From: SR-FBR-E99 sp963732365
GTDB lineage: Bacteria > Bacteroidota > Bacteroidia > Bacteroidales > VadinHA17
DNA length: 64,000 bases
Assembly: GCA_963732365.1 (NCBI GenBank)
Contig: CAVSZC010000005.1
Coordinates: forward strand, 62,001 to 126,000
Reading direction: 5' to 3'
Shown here: one piece after another, positions 43,897-52,919 of the stretch
How positions within the stretch are numbered: position 1 is the first letter of the stretch
Layout of the letters: each line of letters opens with the position of its first letter
Notes under the pieces: generated by a model
What the model was told of the DNA's origin: nothing
Databases searched by the model: none
The model's input: the letters and a program-made list of their open reading frames with translations, nothing else
Position numbers and translations under genes: made by a program

Positions 43897-44898
43897 TTAC
43901 CTATTTGCACCCCTCGAATTCCACACATCATTCGTTCCAAATTTGTAAGCAGTCGTGTCGCCACCAATTACCCACATACGATCTTTATAATCTATTACTG
44001 AAAAACTTTTTCTCGCTGCCCAAGCAGATGGACTTGCTGACTGATTCCATACAATTCCATCAGAAGAAGACCAGACATCATTTAAATGAGTTGATGGAAA
44101 CAGAGGACATCCACCCATCAGCCACATTTTGTCACGATGAACAATTACCTGGGGTGCGTACCTTTTTGACCAGGATGCATCATCTGTTGCCTGAATCCAT
44201 TCTTTACCATCCTTAGAATACCAAACATCATTCAGGTAAACAAATTTTTTATCCGTTCTATTTACACCACCAATTACCCACATCTTATTATCATAGACTA
44301 CCGATGATTGAGCACATCTCTTTGACCAAGGTGCTGAATCGGTTATTTGATTCCAGGTTAAGCCATCTGATGAACACCATACATCATTTTTCCACTTTCC
44401 ATCATATCCTCCAATGACCCAGATTTTATTTTCAAACACTACTGATGTATGATAATGCCTTCCAGTCCAGGGTGCAGATACTATTGCTTGCACCCATTCA
44501 ATACCATCTGACGAGTACCAGACATCGTTCAAATTCTCACCATTTGCTAAACAACCCCCAATTACCCATATTTTGTCATTAAAAACCACACTCGTAAAGC
44601 ATGACCTACCTAACCACCCAGGATTGCTCGATGCTTGCATCCATTTTAGACCATTTTTCGAATACCAGACATCATTTAAGGCAATGGTATCATTAATACC
44701 CCCCATTACCCACATCTTATTATTGAAAACTACTGCGGAATGCTGAAACCTTGCTTGCCATTCAGCAGATGTTGTCACTTGTTTCCATTGCACTTGGGCA
44801 GATAGATTGGTTGTTAGACTACTGACAGAAAATACAATTACTGTAACCAAACTCTTTGCTGATGTCATAGCTTCTCTATTTGTAAAATCAATAGTCAA
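43897..44898 (-). CDS. Secreted kelch/galactose-oxidase-like repeat protein (copy 2)
   Basis: 333 residues, same length and blade order as 23318-24319 with scattered substitutions only. Signal peptide to LSAQ. The flanking sequence (43835-43896 and 44899-44951) is duplicated too, from the T1 right end to the T2 left end. Both copies are open, so selection may keep both. Confidence 0.8.
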   Translation of the reverse strand: MTIDFTNREAMTSAKSLVTVIVFSVSSLTTNLSAQVQWKQVTTSAEWQARFQHSAVVFNNKMWVMGGINDTIALNDVWYSKNGLKWMQASSNPGWLGRSCFTSVVFNDKIWVIGGCLANGENLNDVWYSSDGIEWVQAIVSAPWTGRHYHTSVVFENKIWVIGGYDGKWKNDVWCSSDGLTWNQITDSAPWSKRCAQSSVVYDNKMWVIGGVNRTDKKFVYLNDVWYSKDGKEWIQATDDASWSKRYAPQVIVHRDKMWLMGGCPLFPSTHLNDVWSSSDGIVWNQSASPSAWAARKSFSVIDYKDRMWVIGGDTTAYKFGTNDVWNSRGANR

Positions 44899-44958
44899 CT
44901 AAAGTTAGGCAATTATGTCTTAGCTCACCTGTAAATTAGACGGATATCCCCCAGAAGC

Positions 44959-45032
44959 TGGCCCAAAACTGGCCCATATGAAAAAACCACTTACCCGAAA
45001 TCCGTGTAAGTGGTTGACTTGCTTCGCTCCCC
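44959..45032. repeat. Short composite island repeat (T2) with terminator hairpin
   Basis: TGGCCCAAAA start, inner part deleted, hairpin AACCACTTAC (44985) / GTAAGTGGTT (end 45015), then GACTTGCTTCGCTCCCC leading into the tRNA fragment at 45027. Read on the minus strand it is a tRNA 3' end followed by a hairpin and T-run. Confidence 0.62.
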
Positions 45033-45048
45033 AGCTAGGACTTGAACC
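45027..45048. repeat. tRNA-Asn 3'-end fragment (att-like site)
   Basis: 22 bp identical to 45161-45182, same orientation, 134 bp from the intact gene. Confidence 0.7.
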
Positions 45049-45063
45049 GGACCGAGCGTTAAG

Positions 45064-45084
45064 AAAATGCCCGGTGGGCATTTT
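45064..45084. terminator. Bidirectional hairpin terminator
   Basis: AAAATGCCC-GGT-GGGCATTTTT, with A-tract on one side and T-tract on the other. Confidence 0.5.
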
Positions 45085-45126
45085 TAGCGAAGGGGACCGA
45101 CTGCAGGGATGGCTCAAGTCCTGCAC

Positions 45127-45157
45127 AAACAAAATGAGCCGGCAAAATGCCGGCTCA
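45127..45157 (-). terminator. Terminator of tRNA-Asn
   Basis: Perfect 9-bp stem TGAGCCGGC/GCCGGCTCA (45135-45157), followed on the minus strand by TTTTGTTTG, directly after the tRNA. Confidence 0.75.
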
Positions 45158-45160
45158 CTG

Positions 45161-45234
45161 CTCCCCAGCTAGGACTTGAACCTAGGACCCCCTGATTAAC
45201 AGTCAGGTGCTCTGACCAACTGAGCTACTGAGGA
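45161..45234 (-). tRNA. tRNA-Asn (anticodon GTT)
   Basis: 74 nt; acceptor stem TCCTCAG/CTGGGGA, D-loop with AGTTGGT, anticodon arm CCTGA-CTGTTAA-TCAGG, T-arm CTAGG-TTCAAGT-CCTAG, discriminator G; CCA is not encoded. Its 3' end faces the accessory island and appears to be the island's integration target. Confidence 0.93.
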
Positions 45235-45311
45235 GTTTACTTGCCTGTTAAAGCGTCGCAAAATTAACCGCTTTATGTGAATTAAGCAATATATTTGCCA
45301 AAATTTTACGG

Positions 45312-46301
45312 ATGAAGAAGATTCTGGGCATAGGCAACGCGCTTGTTGACGTTATGACAATGATACCCGACGACTCGTGCCTCAACCTTTTCGGACTGCC
45401 CAAAGGAACCATGACCATGGTCGACGCAGCAAGATCAGGAGAGATAAAAAACACCATCGCATCATATACTACCACCCTCGCCTCGGGAGGCTCTGCCGGA
45501 AACACAATGTACGGACTCGGAATCATGGGCGTCCACTCCTCCTTCATAGGCAAGGTGGGTCGCGATGAGCTCGGTAACTTCTACGAGAAGGATATGGTCG
45601 ATGCCGGACTGATGCCCGTGCTGATGCGTTCCGCAGCATCACCCACCGGGACAGCCGTGGCCCTCGTGACCCCTGACTCTGAAAGAACTTTCGCGACACA
45701 CCTCGGCGCAGCCACCGAACTGATGGCCGAAGAACTGAAAACCATCTATTTCAAAGGATACGACATCCTCTACCTCGAAGGTTACCTCATCTTCAACCTG
45801 CCCCTCATGGAAGAGGCCTGCCGCCTCGCAAAGGAAAACAGGATGAGCGTGGCAATAGACCTGGCAAGCTATAACGTCGTAACAGATATGCTCCCTCATT
45901 TCAAAGATGTCATCTCGAAATATGTCGATATCGTCTTTGCCAACGAGGAGGAGGCCAGGGCCTTCACCGGCCTCGGACCGCGCGAGGCGCTCGACAGTAT
46001 CGCAAAAGACTGCACCATCGCCGTTGTAAAGACTGGCGCCGGTGGCTCATGGATAAAAAGAGGCGAGGAGGTGATCAAAATAGACGCCCTGAAGGTCACT
46101 CCCGTCGATACCACCGGCGCCGGCGACCTCTATGCGGCAGGCTTTCTTTACGGCTACTCCCACGGCTTCAGCCTTGACAAATGCGGGATCTTCGGCTCAA
46201 TACTGGCAGGGAAAGTCATAGAGATCATAGGAGCCAGGATGCCGCAGGAAAAATGGCAGGAGGCCAGGGAGATGATAAGCCTTGTGGCAGCAGATCAGTA
46301 G
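45312..46301 (+). CDS. PfkB-family carbohydrate/nucleoside kinase
   Basis: 329 residues of the ribokinase/adenosine-kinase fold: GNALVDV near residue 7, ASGGSAGNT (PfkB signature 1) near 57, and DTTGAGDLYAAGFLYG near 257 with the catalytic Asp. Phosphorylates a sugar or nucleoside with ATP. A TATATTTG box (45290-45297) is close to the start. The 3' end overlaps the convergent gene by 7 bp. Confidence 0.85.
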   Translation: MKKILGIGNALVDVMTMIPDDSCLNLFGLPKGTMTMVDAARSGEIKNTIASYTTTLASGGSAGNTMYGLGIMGVHSSFIGKVGRDELGNFYEKDMVDAGLMPVLMRSAASPTGTAVALVTPDSERTFATHLGAATELMAEELKTIYFKGYDILYLEGYLIFNLPLMEEACRLAKENRMSVAIDLASYNVVTDMLPHFKDVISKYVDIVFANEEEARAFTGLGPREALDSIAKDCTIAVVKTGAGGSWIKRGEEVIKIDALKVTPVDTTGAGDLYAAGFLYGYSHGFSLDKCGIFGSILAGKVIEIIGARMPQEKWQEAREMISLVAADQ

Positions 46302-46933
46302 AACCTCCTCCGCGGAGCCGTGCTCTCAGCACAGTTACACTTTCCAAGGTGTATGAACTGATACCCGAAACCAACCGTCACCCCCGAGTTCCATAATGTC
46401 TGCGGATAATCTTCAGGCATGAAGTGAAGAAGGGCATACTGGCTGCCGTAAGCCCTGACCCTGATGAAGTAATCTGATTTGAAATTGTACTGGAACCCCA
46501 GTCCGGCAGTAATTCCAAGCCCTGACATATCATCAGCCTGTGAGCTGCCCGTCTGAAAAGATAAAACAGCACCTGCCTCGGCAAAGAGCCATCTGAGAAA
46601 ATCAAACCGTGCAGTGACCGGCACCGTAACGAGACCGAAGTTTCCGGGCTGATCCTCTCCCTCAATGCCAGGCGCCGGGGAGCTGAAATAATACTGTTGT
46701 GAATAGGCTGCCCCCGTCCCGAGGCTGAAGATATCACCGAATATTCTCCGCAGGTCGATGCCGGCTGTCCAGAGCCCGGTACCCGTTATTGACCCTGCAC
46801 CTTCAAGCTCCTCAAAGCGGAAAATATCATTCGTGCCGCCACCCCCGTACAGGGCAATCTCGCCGTACCAGGTGCCCTGACCACGGCAAAGAACCGAAAC
46901 ACCCAAAAGTAATATCAAAAGACTACGCTTCAT
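46295..46933 (-). CDS. Outer-membrane beta-barrel protein
   Basis: 212 residues with signal peptide (cleaved near SVLCRG) and barrel-like strands (ARFDFLRWLFAEAGAVLSF, GLGFQYNFKSDYFIRVRAYG). Resembles Bacteroidota OprF/porin-family barrels. It ends with ESTAPRRRFY; terminal aromatic Tyr. Probably structural or adhesive. Confidence 0.68.
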   Translation of the reverse strand: MKRSLLILLLGVSVLCRGQGTWYGEIALYGGGGTNDIFRFEELEGAGSITGTGLWTAGIDLRRIFGDIFSLGTGAAYSQQYYFSSPAPGIEGEDQPGNFGLVTVPVTARFDFLRWLFAEAGAVLSFQTGSSQADDMSGLGITAGLGFQYNFKSDYFIRVRAYGSQYALLHFMPEDYPQTLWNSGVTVGFGYQFIHLGKCNCAESTAPRRRFY

Positions 46934-46942
46934 AACGTTGTA

Positions 46943-48205
46943 TTACCGCGAAGGGTCATTCTGTGAGGTCGCCATATGGCTCTTCGCCCTGAAGAAGGCA
47001 TACCATGCCACAAAGGCGAAACAGACAAGCGGAACAACAAACCCTGTGGCCATTCCCGATACGTCAGCTATACGACCCATGATGACCGGACAGACAGCAC
47101 CACCCACAATTGTCATCACAATGACCGATGAACCTCTCTTTGTCATCCCTCCCAGATCCTTCAGTCCAAGGGCAAAGATGGCGGGAAACATTATCGACAT
47201 GCAAAAATAGGTCAGGTAAAGGGCAATGATTGACGGCCATCCGAGACCCAGCATCACCAGTACCATTGCTCCGGTGTTTACAAGGGCATATATGCCAAGC
47301 ATCTGCCGCGGGCTGAACCAGCTCATGAAGAGCGATCCGAGGAACCTCCCAGCCATGAAGAAGACAAAACCCAGTGAGAGGAGATAGGCTGCCTTCTCCG
47401 GGGTAAACCACGGCATTGTCTCAACGACATAGTTTATAAAGAAGCTGTTGATGCCTGTCTGTGCGGCGACATAAAAAAACTGCGCCATGACCGCATACCT
47501 GAAGTGCCTCACCTTCATCAGTCCCCGGTAGGTACCCCTGTCACCGTGGCTGTCATACTCCCCCTCATGAACATCAGGCAGATGTGTTATGAAAAACAGG
47601 AATGCAATGATGAGCACCACGCCTCCGATCAGCACATAAGGGAGGGCCATCGAGGCAAACTTGTTCGTCTCCGGCTCACCGTTATTGCCCAGTATAAGCA
47701 TCCCCCCCAGCGCAGGGCCTATGATCCACCCAAGGCCGTTGAACGACTGCGAGAGGGTCAGTCTCTGCTCTGAGGTCTCCTTTGGCCCCAGAACGCTTGA
47801 ATAGGGGTTTGCGGCCGTCTCGAGGAAGGTAAGTCCGCACGCTATTATGAAAAGGCATAAGAGGGTAAACTCAAAGGTCTGTATGGCTGTTGCGGGAAGG
47901 AAGAGGAAGGCACCGGTGGCATAAAGGAGCAGCCCGGTGATGATACCCTTCCTGTAACCGAGTCTGTTCATGAAGAGGCCTGCCGGGATGGCCATCACGA
48001 AATATCCGCCGTAGAGGGCAGCCTGCACCAGGCCCGACCTTGACTTGGTTATCCCAAGGATATCCTGGAAGTGCTTGTTGAGAACATCAAGCAGGCTGTG
48101 GGCAAGCCCCCACAGGAAAAAGAGACTGGTAACCAGTATAAAGGGAAGGATAAAACTGTGCGTCACAAGACTCTTCGGATGCCTCGTAATTGTATCACTG
48201 CTCAT
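46943..48205 (-). CDS. FucP-type MFS sugar:H+ symporter
   Basis: 420 residues from ATG 48205, chosen because it gives MSSDTITRHPKSLVTHSFI directly before the first helix and a length normal for FucP; an open frame continues upstream to 48376. Typical FFLWGLAHSLLDVLNKHFQ, LETAANPYSSVLGP and SFNGLGWIIGP motifs. Imports L-fucose or a related hexose. Divergent from the DUF4838 gene, with which it may be co-regulated. Confidence 0.83.
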   Translation of the reverse strand: MSSDTITRHPKSLVTHSFILPFILVTSLFFLWGLAHSLLDVLNKHFQDILGITKSRSGLVQAALYGGYFVMAIPAGLFMNRLGYRKGIITGLLLYATGAFLFLPATAIQTFEFTLLCLFIIACGLTFLETAANPYSSVLGPKETSEQRLTLSQSFNGLGWIIGPALGGMLILGNNGEPETNKFASMALPYVLIGGVVLIIAFLFFITHLPDVHEGEYDSHGDRGTYRGLMKVRHFRYAVMAQFFYVAAQTGINSFFINYVVETMPWFTPEKAAYLLSLGFVFFMAGRFLGSLFMSWFSPRQMLGIYALVNTGAMVLVMLGLGWPSIIALYLTYFCMSIMFPAIFALGLKDLGGMTKRGSSVIVMTIVGGAVCPVIMGRIADVSGMATGFVVPLVCFAFVAWYAFFRAKSHMATSQNDPSR

Positions 48206-48323
48206 AAAGAGGGACTTTATCATACAATATTTGTCATTATTTGTGAATAATGCAATATCGTGACTGAATGCAGCCATCTTATTCAACTTTTTCATAAGTT
48301 GCATAGGATAAAAGCTAACCGGT

Positions 48324-50597
48324 ATGAAAAGAGATTCGCTTCCTTGCAGCCTCAGCTTCTCAGTCACATGGGCCATGATCCTTTCCCTAATTTTGACATC
48401 ATGCTCCGGAGACAGCTATTTTGAGATAAAACGGCCAGAGCGCTATGCCATCGTTACGGGCGACAATGCCGACAGCCTGACATTAATGGCGGCGGCGGAG
48501 CTTGAGAAATACATTGAGCTGATAACCTCCGAAGATCTGATCACGGCCGGCGGCCCCGGGCAAGGCGGCAGGACCATCTTCATCGGACGGGAAAGCATCA
48601 CCGACACTGCTCTTCTTGCAGAGACCGCCAGTCTCAGCCGCGACGGGTTCATCATCAGCGCCAGCGGCGGGAGCCTGCTGCTGGCCGGCAATAACGGAGC
48701 TGCCGATCTCCATGCCGTCTATACCCTCCTGGAAGAGCATGCCGGCTGTATCTGGTTCACCGGAAGGGAACAGCATGTTCCCCGGGCAAAGAAAATAAGC
48801 ATCCCGGACGGAAAAAAGATCTATGAACCGGCATTCAGTTTCAGGGTGGCTCACTTCCCTGACAGGGATAATGCACAATTTGTTCACCGGAACAAGATGA
48901 GCACCTTCGGTGAGTGGGGCATGTTTGTTCACACCTTTCAAACCCTGATGCCCCCCTCTGAATACTTCGGAAAGCATCCGGAATATTTCTCGCTGGTGAA
49001 CGGCAGGAGGATACAGGACGGGCAGCTGTGCCTCAGCAATCCGGAAGTGATAAGGATACTTGCAGAGAATCTCGGCGAACGGATGAAAGAGGCCCCGGAC
49101 AAGGTCTACTGGTCAGTGTCGCAGAATGACTGCATCAACTACTGCGAATGTGACAGATGCAGTAAGCTTTATGAGAAGTACGGCAACATCTCCGGTGCCT
49201 ACATAGAGATGTCAAATAAGATCGCAGCCCGGTTTCCTGACAAGCAGATCTCTACTCTTGCGTACCAGTTCACCCGCCAGGCACCCGTGAACATCGTCCC
49301 GGCACCAAATGTAAATGTCATGTTCTGCTCCATCGAATGCAACAGAAGCTTGCCCCTGGGTGACGATCCGCGCAGCGCGGGCTTCGTGAAGGACCTCTCG
49401 GACTGGAGCGCACTCACAAAGAATATTTTCATGTGGGACTATGTTGTGCAGTTTCGCACATACCTGTGTCCCTTCCCCAATTTTCACACCATACAGCCAA
49501 ACATACAGCTGTTTCACAGTCACGGCATACCGATGATGTTCCAGCAGGGGAGCGGCAGGTCATGGTCAGACCTTGCGGAACTGAAGCAATATTACATCTC
49601 AAAGCTGTTATGGGACCCCGATCTTGACGGAGACTCGCTTATAAACCGCTTCATAAACACCTACTACGGTGAAGCGGCACCCTATATAAGGGAATATTTC
49701 GACCTCTCCCATGCCAGCCTTGATTCGGTTGCGGAGAAGCAGAATCTTGACATATACGGCCTCCCGTCATACTACTTCAGCAGTTTCCTGTCACGTGACC
49801 TGGTAACCAAATACCATGACCTGATGGACAGGGCCGAAGAAGCAGTGGCAGGAGATACGGTGCTTCTCTCCAGGGTGTTGAGAGCGAGGATGTCGGTTGA
49901 CTTTGCTTGGCTCGACTATGCCCTTAATGCAGGTGACACGGCACTCTCATTCATAAACCGTCAGCCATCGGGAAAGAGTGTGAGCGAAGAGATGATGGCA
50001 GCGCTTGACAGGGTCATCGAAAACAGCGAAAAAACAGACGTATGGGCAGTCAGCGAACATCAGTATTCACTGGAGGAGTACCGAGACCATGTGAAGAGGC
50101 TTGTAAGTATGGGAGTAAAGGAAAATAAGGTCAGTCCGGAGGAATTCAGATCACTTACAGAGATCCATCAGCGTTATTTAGTACCAGGTGCTGCATCACT
50201 GGCAGACGGTATCTTCGGAGGCAGAGGATACTCTCAGGGGTGGCTCGGATACGAGGGAGAAGACATGATCATCGAGATAACCCCGAAGGCAACAGTCGAA
50301 ACAGGCCACGTAAGCATGAACTTTCTGTGCGACCATGTCTCCTGGATATTTCTTCCCACAGAAATAGTGATTGAAACATCAGCCGACGGCGTCTTGTTCA
50401 ACAGAGTCGCAGGTGGCACGTATGAGACCACCTCCTTCGATCAGGACATTACTCCCGTTCACATGGAATACGAATTCCCGCAAACGAAGGCAGCGAAAAT
50501 CAGGATAACTGCAAAGTCAATGAAGAGATGTCCTGAATGGCACCGCGGGGCAGGTATGCCGTCATGGATATTCATTGATGAGATAGTTGTCGAATAA
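48324..50597 (+). CDS. DUF4838 lipoprotein (glycoside-hydrolase-like)
   Basis: 757 residues: lipoprotein signal (LILTSC), an N-terminal alpha-glucuronidase-like beta domain (AAAELEKYIELI near 53), then the DUF4838 region (HPEYFSLVNGRR, VYWSVSQNDCINYCECDRC), and a C-terminal discoidin-like beta domain. Outer-membrane surface glycan processing is likely. Neighbours (FucP-type transporter, PfkB kinase) fit sugar use. Confidence 0.82.
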   Translation: MKRDSLPCSLSFSVTWAMILSLILTSCSGDSYFEIKRPERYAIVTGDNADSLTLMAAAELEKYIELITSEDLITAGGPGQGGRTIFIGRESITDTALLAETASLSRDGFIISASGGSLLLAGNNGAADLHAVYTLLEEHAGCIWFTGREQHVPRAKKISIPDGKKIYEPAFSFRVAHFPDRDNAQFVHRNKMSTFGEWGMFVHTFQTLMPPSEYFGKHPEYFSLVNGRRIQDGQLCLSNPEVIRILAENLGERMKEAPDKVYWSVSQNDCINYCECDRCSKLYEKYGNISGAYIEMSNKIAARFPDKQISTLAYQFTRQAPVNIVPAPNVNVMFCSIECNRSLPLGDDPRSAGFVKDLSDWSALTKNIFMWDYVVQFRTYLCPFPNFHTIQPNIQLFHSHGIPMMFQQGSGRSWSDLAELKQYYISKLLWDPDLDGDSLINRFINTYYGEAAPYIREYFDLSHASLDSVAEKQNLDIYGLPSYYFSSFLSRDLVTKYHDLMDRAEEAVAGDTVLLSRVLRARMSVDFAWLDYALNAGDTALSFINRQPSGKSVSEEMMAALDRVIENSEKTDVWAVSEHQYSLEEYRDHVKRLVSMGVKENKVSPEEFRSLTEIHQRYLVPGAASLADGIFGGRGYSQGWLGYEGEDMIIEITPKATVETGHVSMNFLCDHVSWIFLPTEIVIETSADGVLFNRVAGGTYETTSFDQDITPVHMEYEFPQTKAAKIRITAKSMKRCPEWHRGAGMPSWIFIDEIVVE

Positions 50598-50677
50598 GCA
50601 GGATCTCATAATTTCAGGCCTCTGTATACTTAAAAGAATATATTTGCAGTCGAAAGAACCATAAACTGAGCCTATAT

Positions 50678-52195
50678 ATGCGCACGCTGACAATGATCCG
50701 GGCCCTCACTCTCACTCTCACACTCGCCCTCACTCTCCCTACCGTCCTTCATGCCCAGCAGGCAGATGAACAGCTGATCCTTAAACACTTTCATTCAATC
50801 AGCAGTGAGGAGATTGCAGGCTGGATGACCGAGCTATGCTCTCCGAAATATAACGGAAGGCTGGCCGGCACACCGGAATACATTGCATCAGCCGAGTGGG
50901 TGGCGGGCATGATGCGTGAATGGGGCGTGAAGCCTGCAGGAGATAACGGATCTTTCTTTCAGTGGTTTGATCACCCTTACACTGTAGTGAATGACATCGG
51001 CATGCTCCAGCTTCATCTTCCGCAGAAGGATGGCTCGGTGATACTGAAGAACTACGAAGCCCCTGAGGAGTATTACCCGGGAATGAATTCAGGAAACGGC
51101 ACCGTCACCTCTGAGGTGGTATTTGTCGGTTACGGCGTCACGGCACCGGAACTTAACTATGACGATTACAGGGATATCGATGTGAAAGGGAAGATTGTTC
51201 TGATGAACCGCGACGTACCGTACAAGGATGTACGTAACCCCGAGTACGCTAAGTGGGTGAACTACTGCTACCACCAGTACAAGGTCGAAAATGCTGCCCG
51301 GCACGGAGCAGCAGGTATGCTCTATATCGACGGCAACAGCGCCAACCCGAATATATCATATATAGAAAATATGATCGTTTGCGGCATCGGACCCGTACCT
51401 CTCAAGGATATCTTCGCCGGTCTCGGGAAAGACAACACAGCCATCGTCGCCCAGATTGACAAGTCATTCAAGCCTGCCTCCTTCGCAACAGGCAAGGTAA
51501 TGACCCTGAAGGCCAACACCACCCGTCATCCGGAAGGAAAGACCTGCAATGTCATTGGCATGATTGAGGGAACAGACCCGAAGCTGAAGGAGGAGGTCAT
51601 CATTATCGGAGGCCATCTTGACGCCGTCGGCAACGCCGGGGGGTTACTGGTTGCAGGGGGCTATGACAACGCAAGCGGTGTAGCAGACATCATGGCGGCT
51701 GCAAAGGCACTCGCCCAGTCAGGGATAAAACTGAAACGCACCATTGTCTTCCTGTTTATCGGAGGAGAGGAAGTCGGCCTCCTCGGATCCAAATACTATA
51801 CCAGGAATCCTGTCTTCCCGAAGGAAAAAACAGTTACATATATAAACCTTGATATGGTTGGAAACGGCACAGGACTGGCAGTAAGCGCATCTGCAACCTG
51901 CCAGGGGCTGACCGGTTATTTTAAGGAGGCAAATGATAAATACATCCACCGCACGATGCGCACCTCGACGTCAGGAGGGTCATTCTACGGCCGGCCGCGC
52001 AGTGACGGACTGGTCTTCCTGGCAGATGGTTACAGAACCATGAGCATCTCAACAACTGACGGTGTAAAACCTGTTTTTTACCACCTGCCGGGTGATGATG
52101 AGACCGCCGTCACCCCTGAAATAATGGAGGATGTGGCAAAGATGATCTACCTCTCATTCATAGAAATGGGCAGCGCCGATACCCTCAGTTACTGA
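50678..52195 (+). CDS. M28-family metallopeptidase with PA domain
   Basis: 505 residues: signal peptide to LHAQ, a PA-type insert around 130-235, then the M28 zinc domain with GGHLDAVG (His, Asp), GGYDNASGV (bridging Asp), FIGGEEVGLLGS (catalytic Glu pair), YINLDMVG (Asp) and a C-terminal FYHLPGDDE His. All metal ligands are present, so an active secreted aminopeptidase is expected. A TATATTTG box (50639-50646) lies 31 nt before the start. Confidence 0.88.
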   Translation: MRTLTMIRALTLTLTLALTLPTVLHAQQADEQLILKHFHSISSEEIAGWMTELCSPKYNGRLAGTPEYIASAEWVAGMMREWGVKPAGDNGSFFQWFDHPYTVVNDIGMLQLHLPQKDGSVILKNYEAPEEYYPGMNSGNGTVTSEVVFVGYGVTAPELNYDDYRDIDVKGKIVLMNRDVPYKDVRNPEYAKWVNYCYHQYKVENAARHGAAGMLYIDGNSANPNISYIENMIVCGIGPVPLKDIFAGLGKDNTAIVAQIDKSFKPASFATGKVMTLKANTTRHPEGKTCNVIGMIEGTDPKLKEEVIIIGGHLDAVGNAGGLLVAGGYDNASGVADIMAAAKALAQSGIKLKRTIVFLFIGGEEVGLLGSKYYTRNPVFPKEKTVTYINLDMVGNGTGLAVSASATCQGLTGYFKEANDKYIHRTMRTSTSGGSFYGRPRSDGLVFLADGYRTMSISTTDGVKPVFYHLPGDDETAVTPEIMEDVAKMIYLSFIEMGSADTLSY

Positions 52196-52228
52196 GAGCA
52201 CCGGCGCCGGTCAATCCTGAATACGATT

Positions 52229-52813
52229 TTATTGCTTTACAACAAGCTTTACGGTGAGGGTAAAGTCGTCATAAATGGCATTATCGCCGAGGTTTGCGAA
52301 GAATTTGCCCGAACCGTACCTAATGTCATAGAGAGTGCGATCAACTACTATCGTGGCAGTATAGGTGACCAAATCACCCGAAACAGATTCCTTGGCCGTG
52401 AATGTTACCGGGTTGGTTTTATCCTTAATTGTAAGATTTCCCTTCAGGCTTACTGTGCCGTTTGATACCTTGCTTTCACCTGTAAGAACTAGCTTTGAAA
52501 GAGGATACTTCGCGACACCGAAGAAGTCGTCTGATTTGAGGTGACCCTCAAGCTTGGCACGGGTACCCTCATCCTTGATGTCAGTGTCGACAATAGTTGA
52601 CATGTCAATAACGAATTCACCGCCGGTTATGGCGTCTCCTTTCTTAGCAAGCCATCCTTCTTTAAGGTTGATGGTTCCATAATGCTCTCCAAGAACCTTC
52701 TTGCCGTTCCACTCTATCTTTGAGGCCGTTGCATCAGCCTTCCATGTCTGCTGGGCGCTTAACTGGCCCAGAGAGATAGTAACTATTAATGCTATTAATC
52801 CTGCTTTTTTCAT
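52229..52813 (-). CDS. YceI-family protein
   Basis: 194 residues: signal peptide to LSAQ, then a YceI lipocalin-type barrel (DATASKIEWNGKKVLGEHYG, GGEFVIDMSTI, HLKSDDFFGVAKYP, LTIKDKTNPVTF). Periplasmic isoprenoid- or lipid-binding role by family; partner unknown. Confidence 0.85.
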   Translation of the reverse strand: MKKAGLIALIVTISLGQLSAQQTWKADATASKIEWNGKKVLGEHYGTINLKEGWLAKKGDAITGGEFVIDMSTIVDTDIKDEGTRAKLEGHLKSDDFFGVAKYPLSKLVLTGESKVSNGTVSLKGNLTIKDKTNPVTFTAKESVSGDLVTYTATIVVDRTLYDIRYGSGKFFANLGDNAIYDDFTLTVKLVVKQ

Positions 52814-52919
52814 GATGTATCAATTTTACCATCATAAACCTTTTCAGACGGCAAATTGTTCAACAAAAGTTGAATAAATTGATACAAAAAAGAGAGACAG
52901 GTTTATATTAAGCTAAAAA

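Noticed and set aside
22256..45032. A CRISPR array
   Set aside because: Repeats are long, composite and spaced by whole genes; there are no short regular spacers and no cas genes.
22256..45160. A classical integron cassette array
   Set aside because: Gene content and repeat spacing are suggestive, but genes point both ways, many have their own promoters, no integron integrase is present in the window, and the repeat ends do not keep the attC core GTTRRRY.
44920..45172. Frames of 64-70 codons over the tRNA flank
   Set aside because: They are translations of the tRNA fragment, the terminators and the T2 repeat.
48206..48376. N-terminal extension of the FucP-type transporter
   Set aside because: The extra 57 residues are not like the family, and this stretch overlaps the start of the divergent DUF4838 gene.
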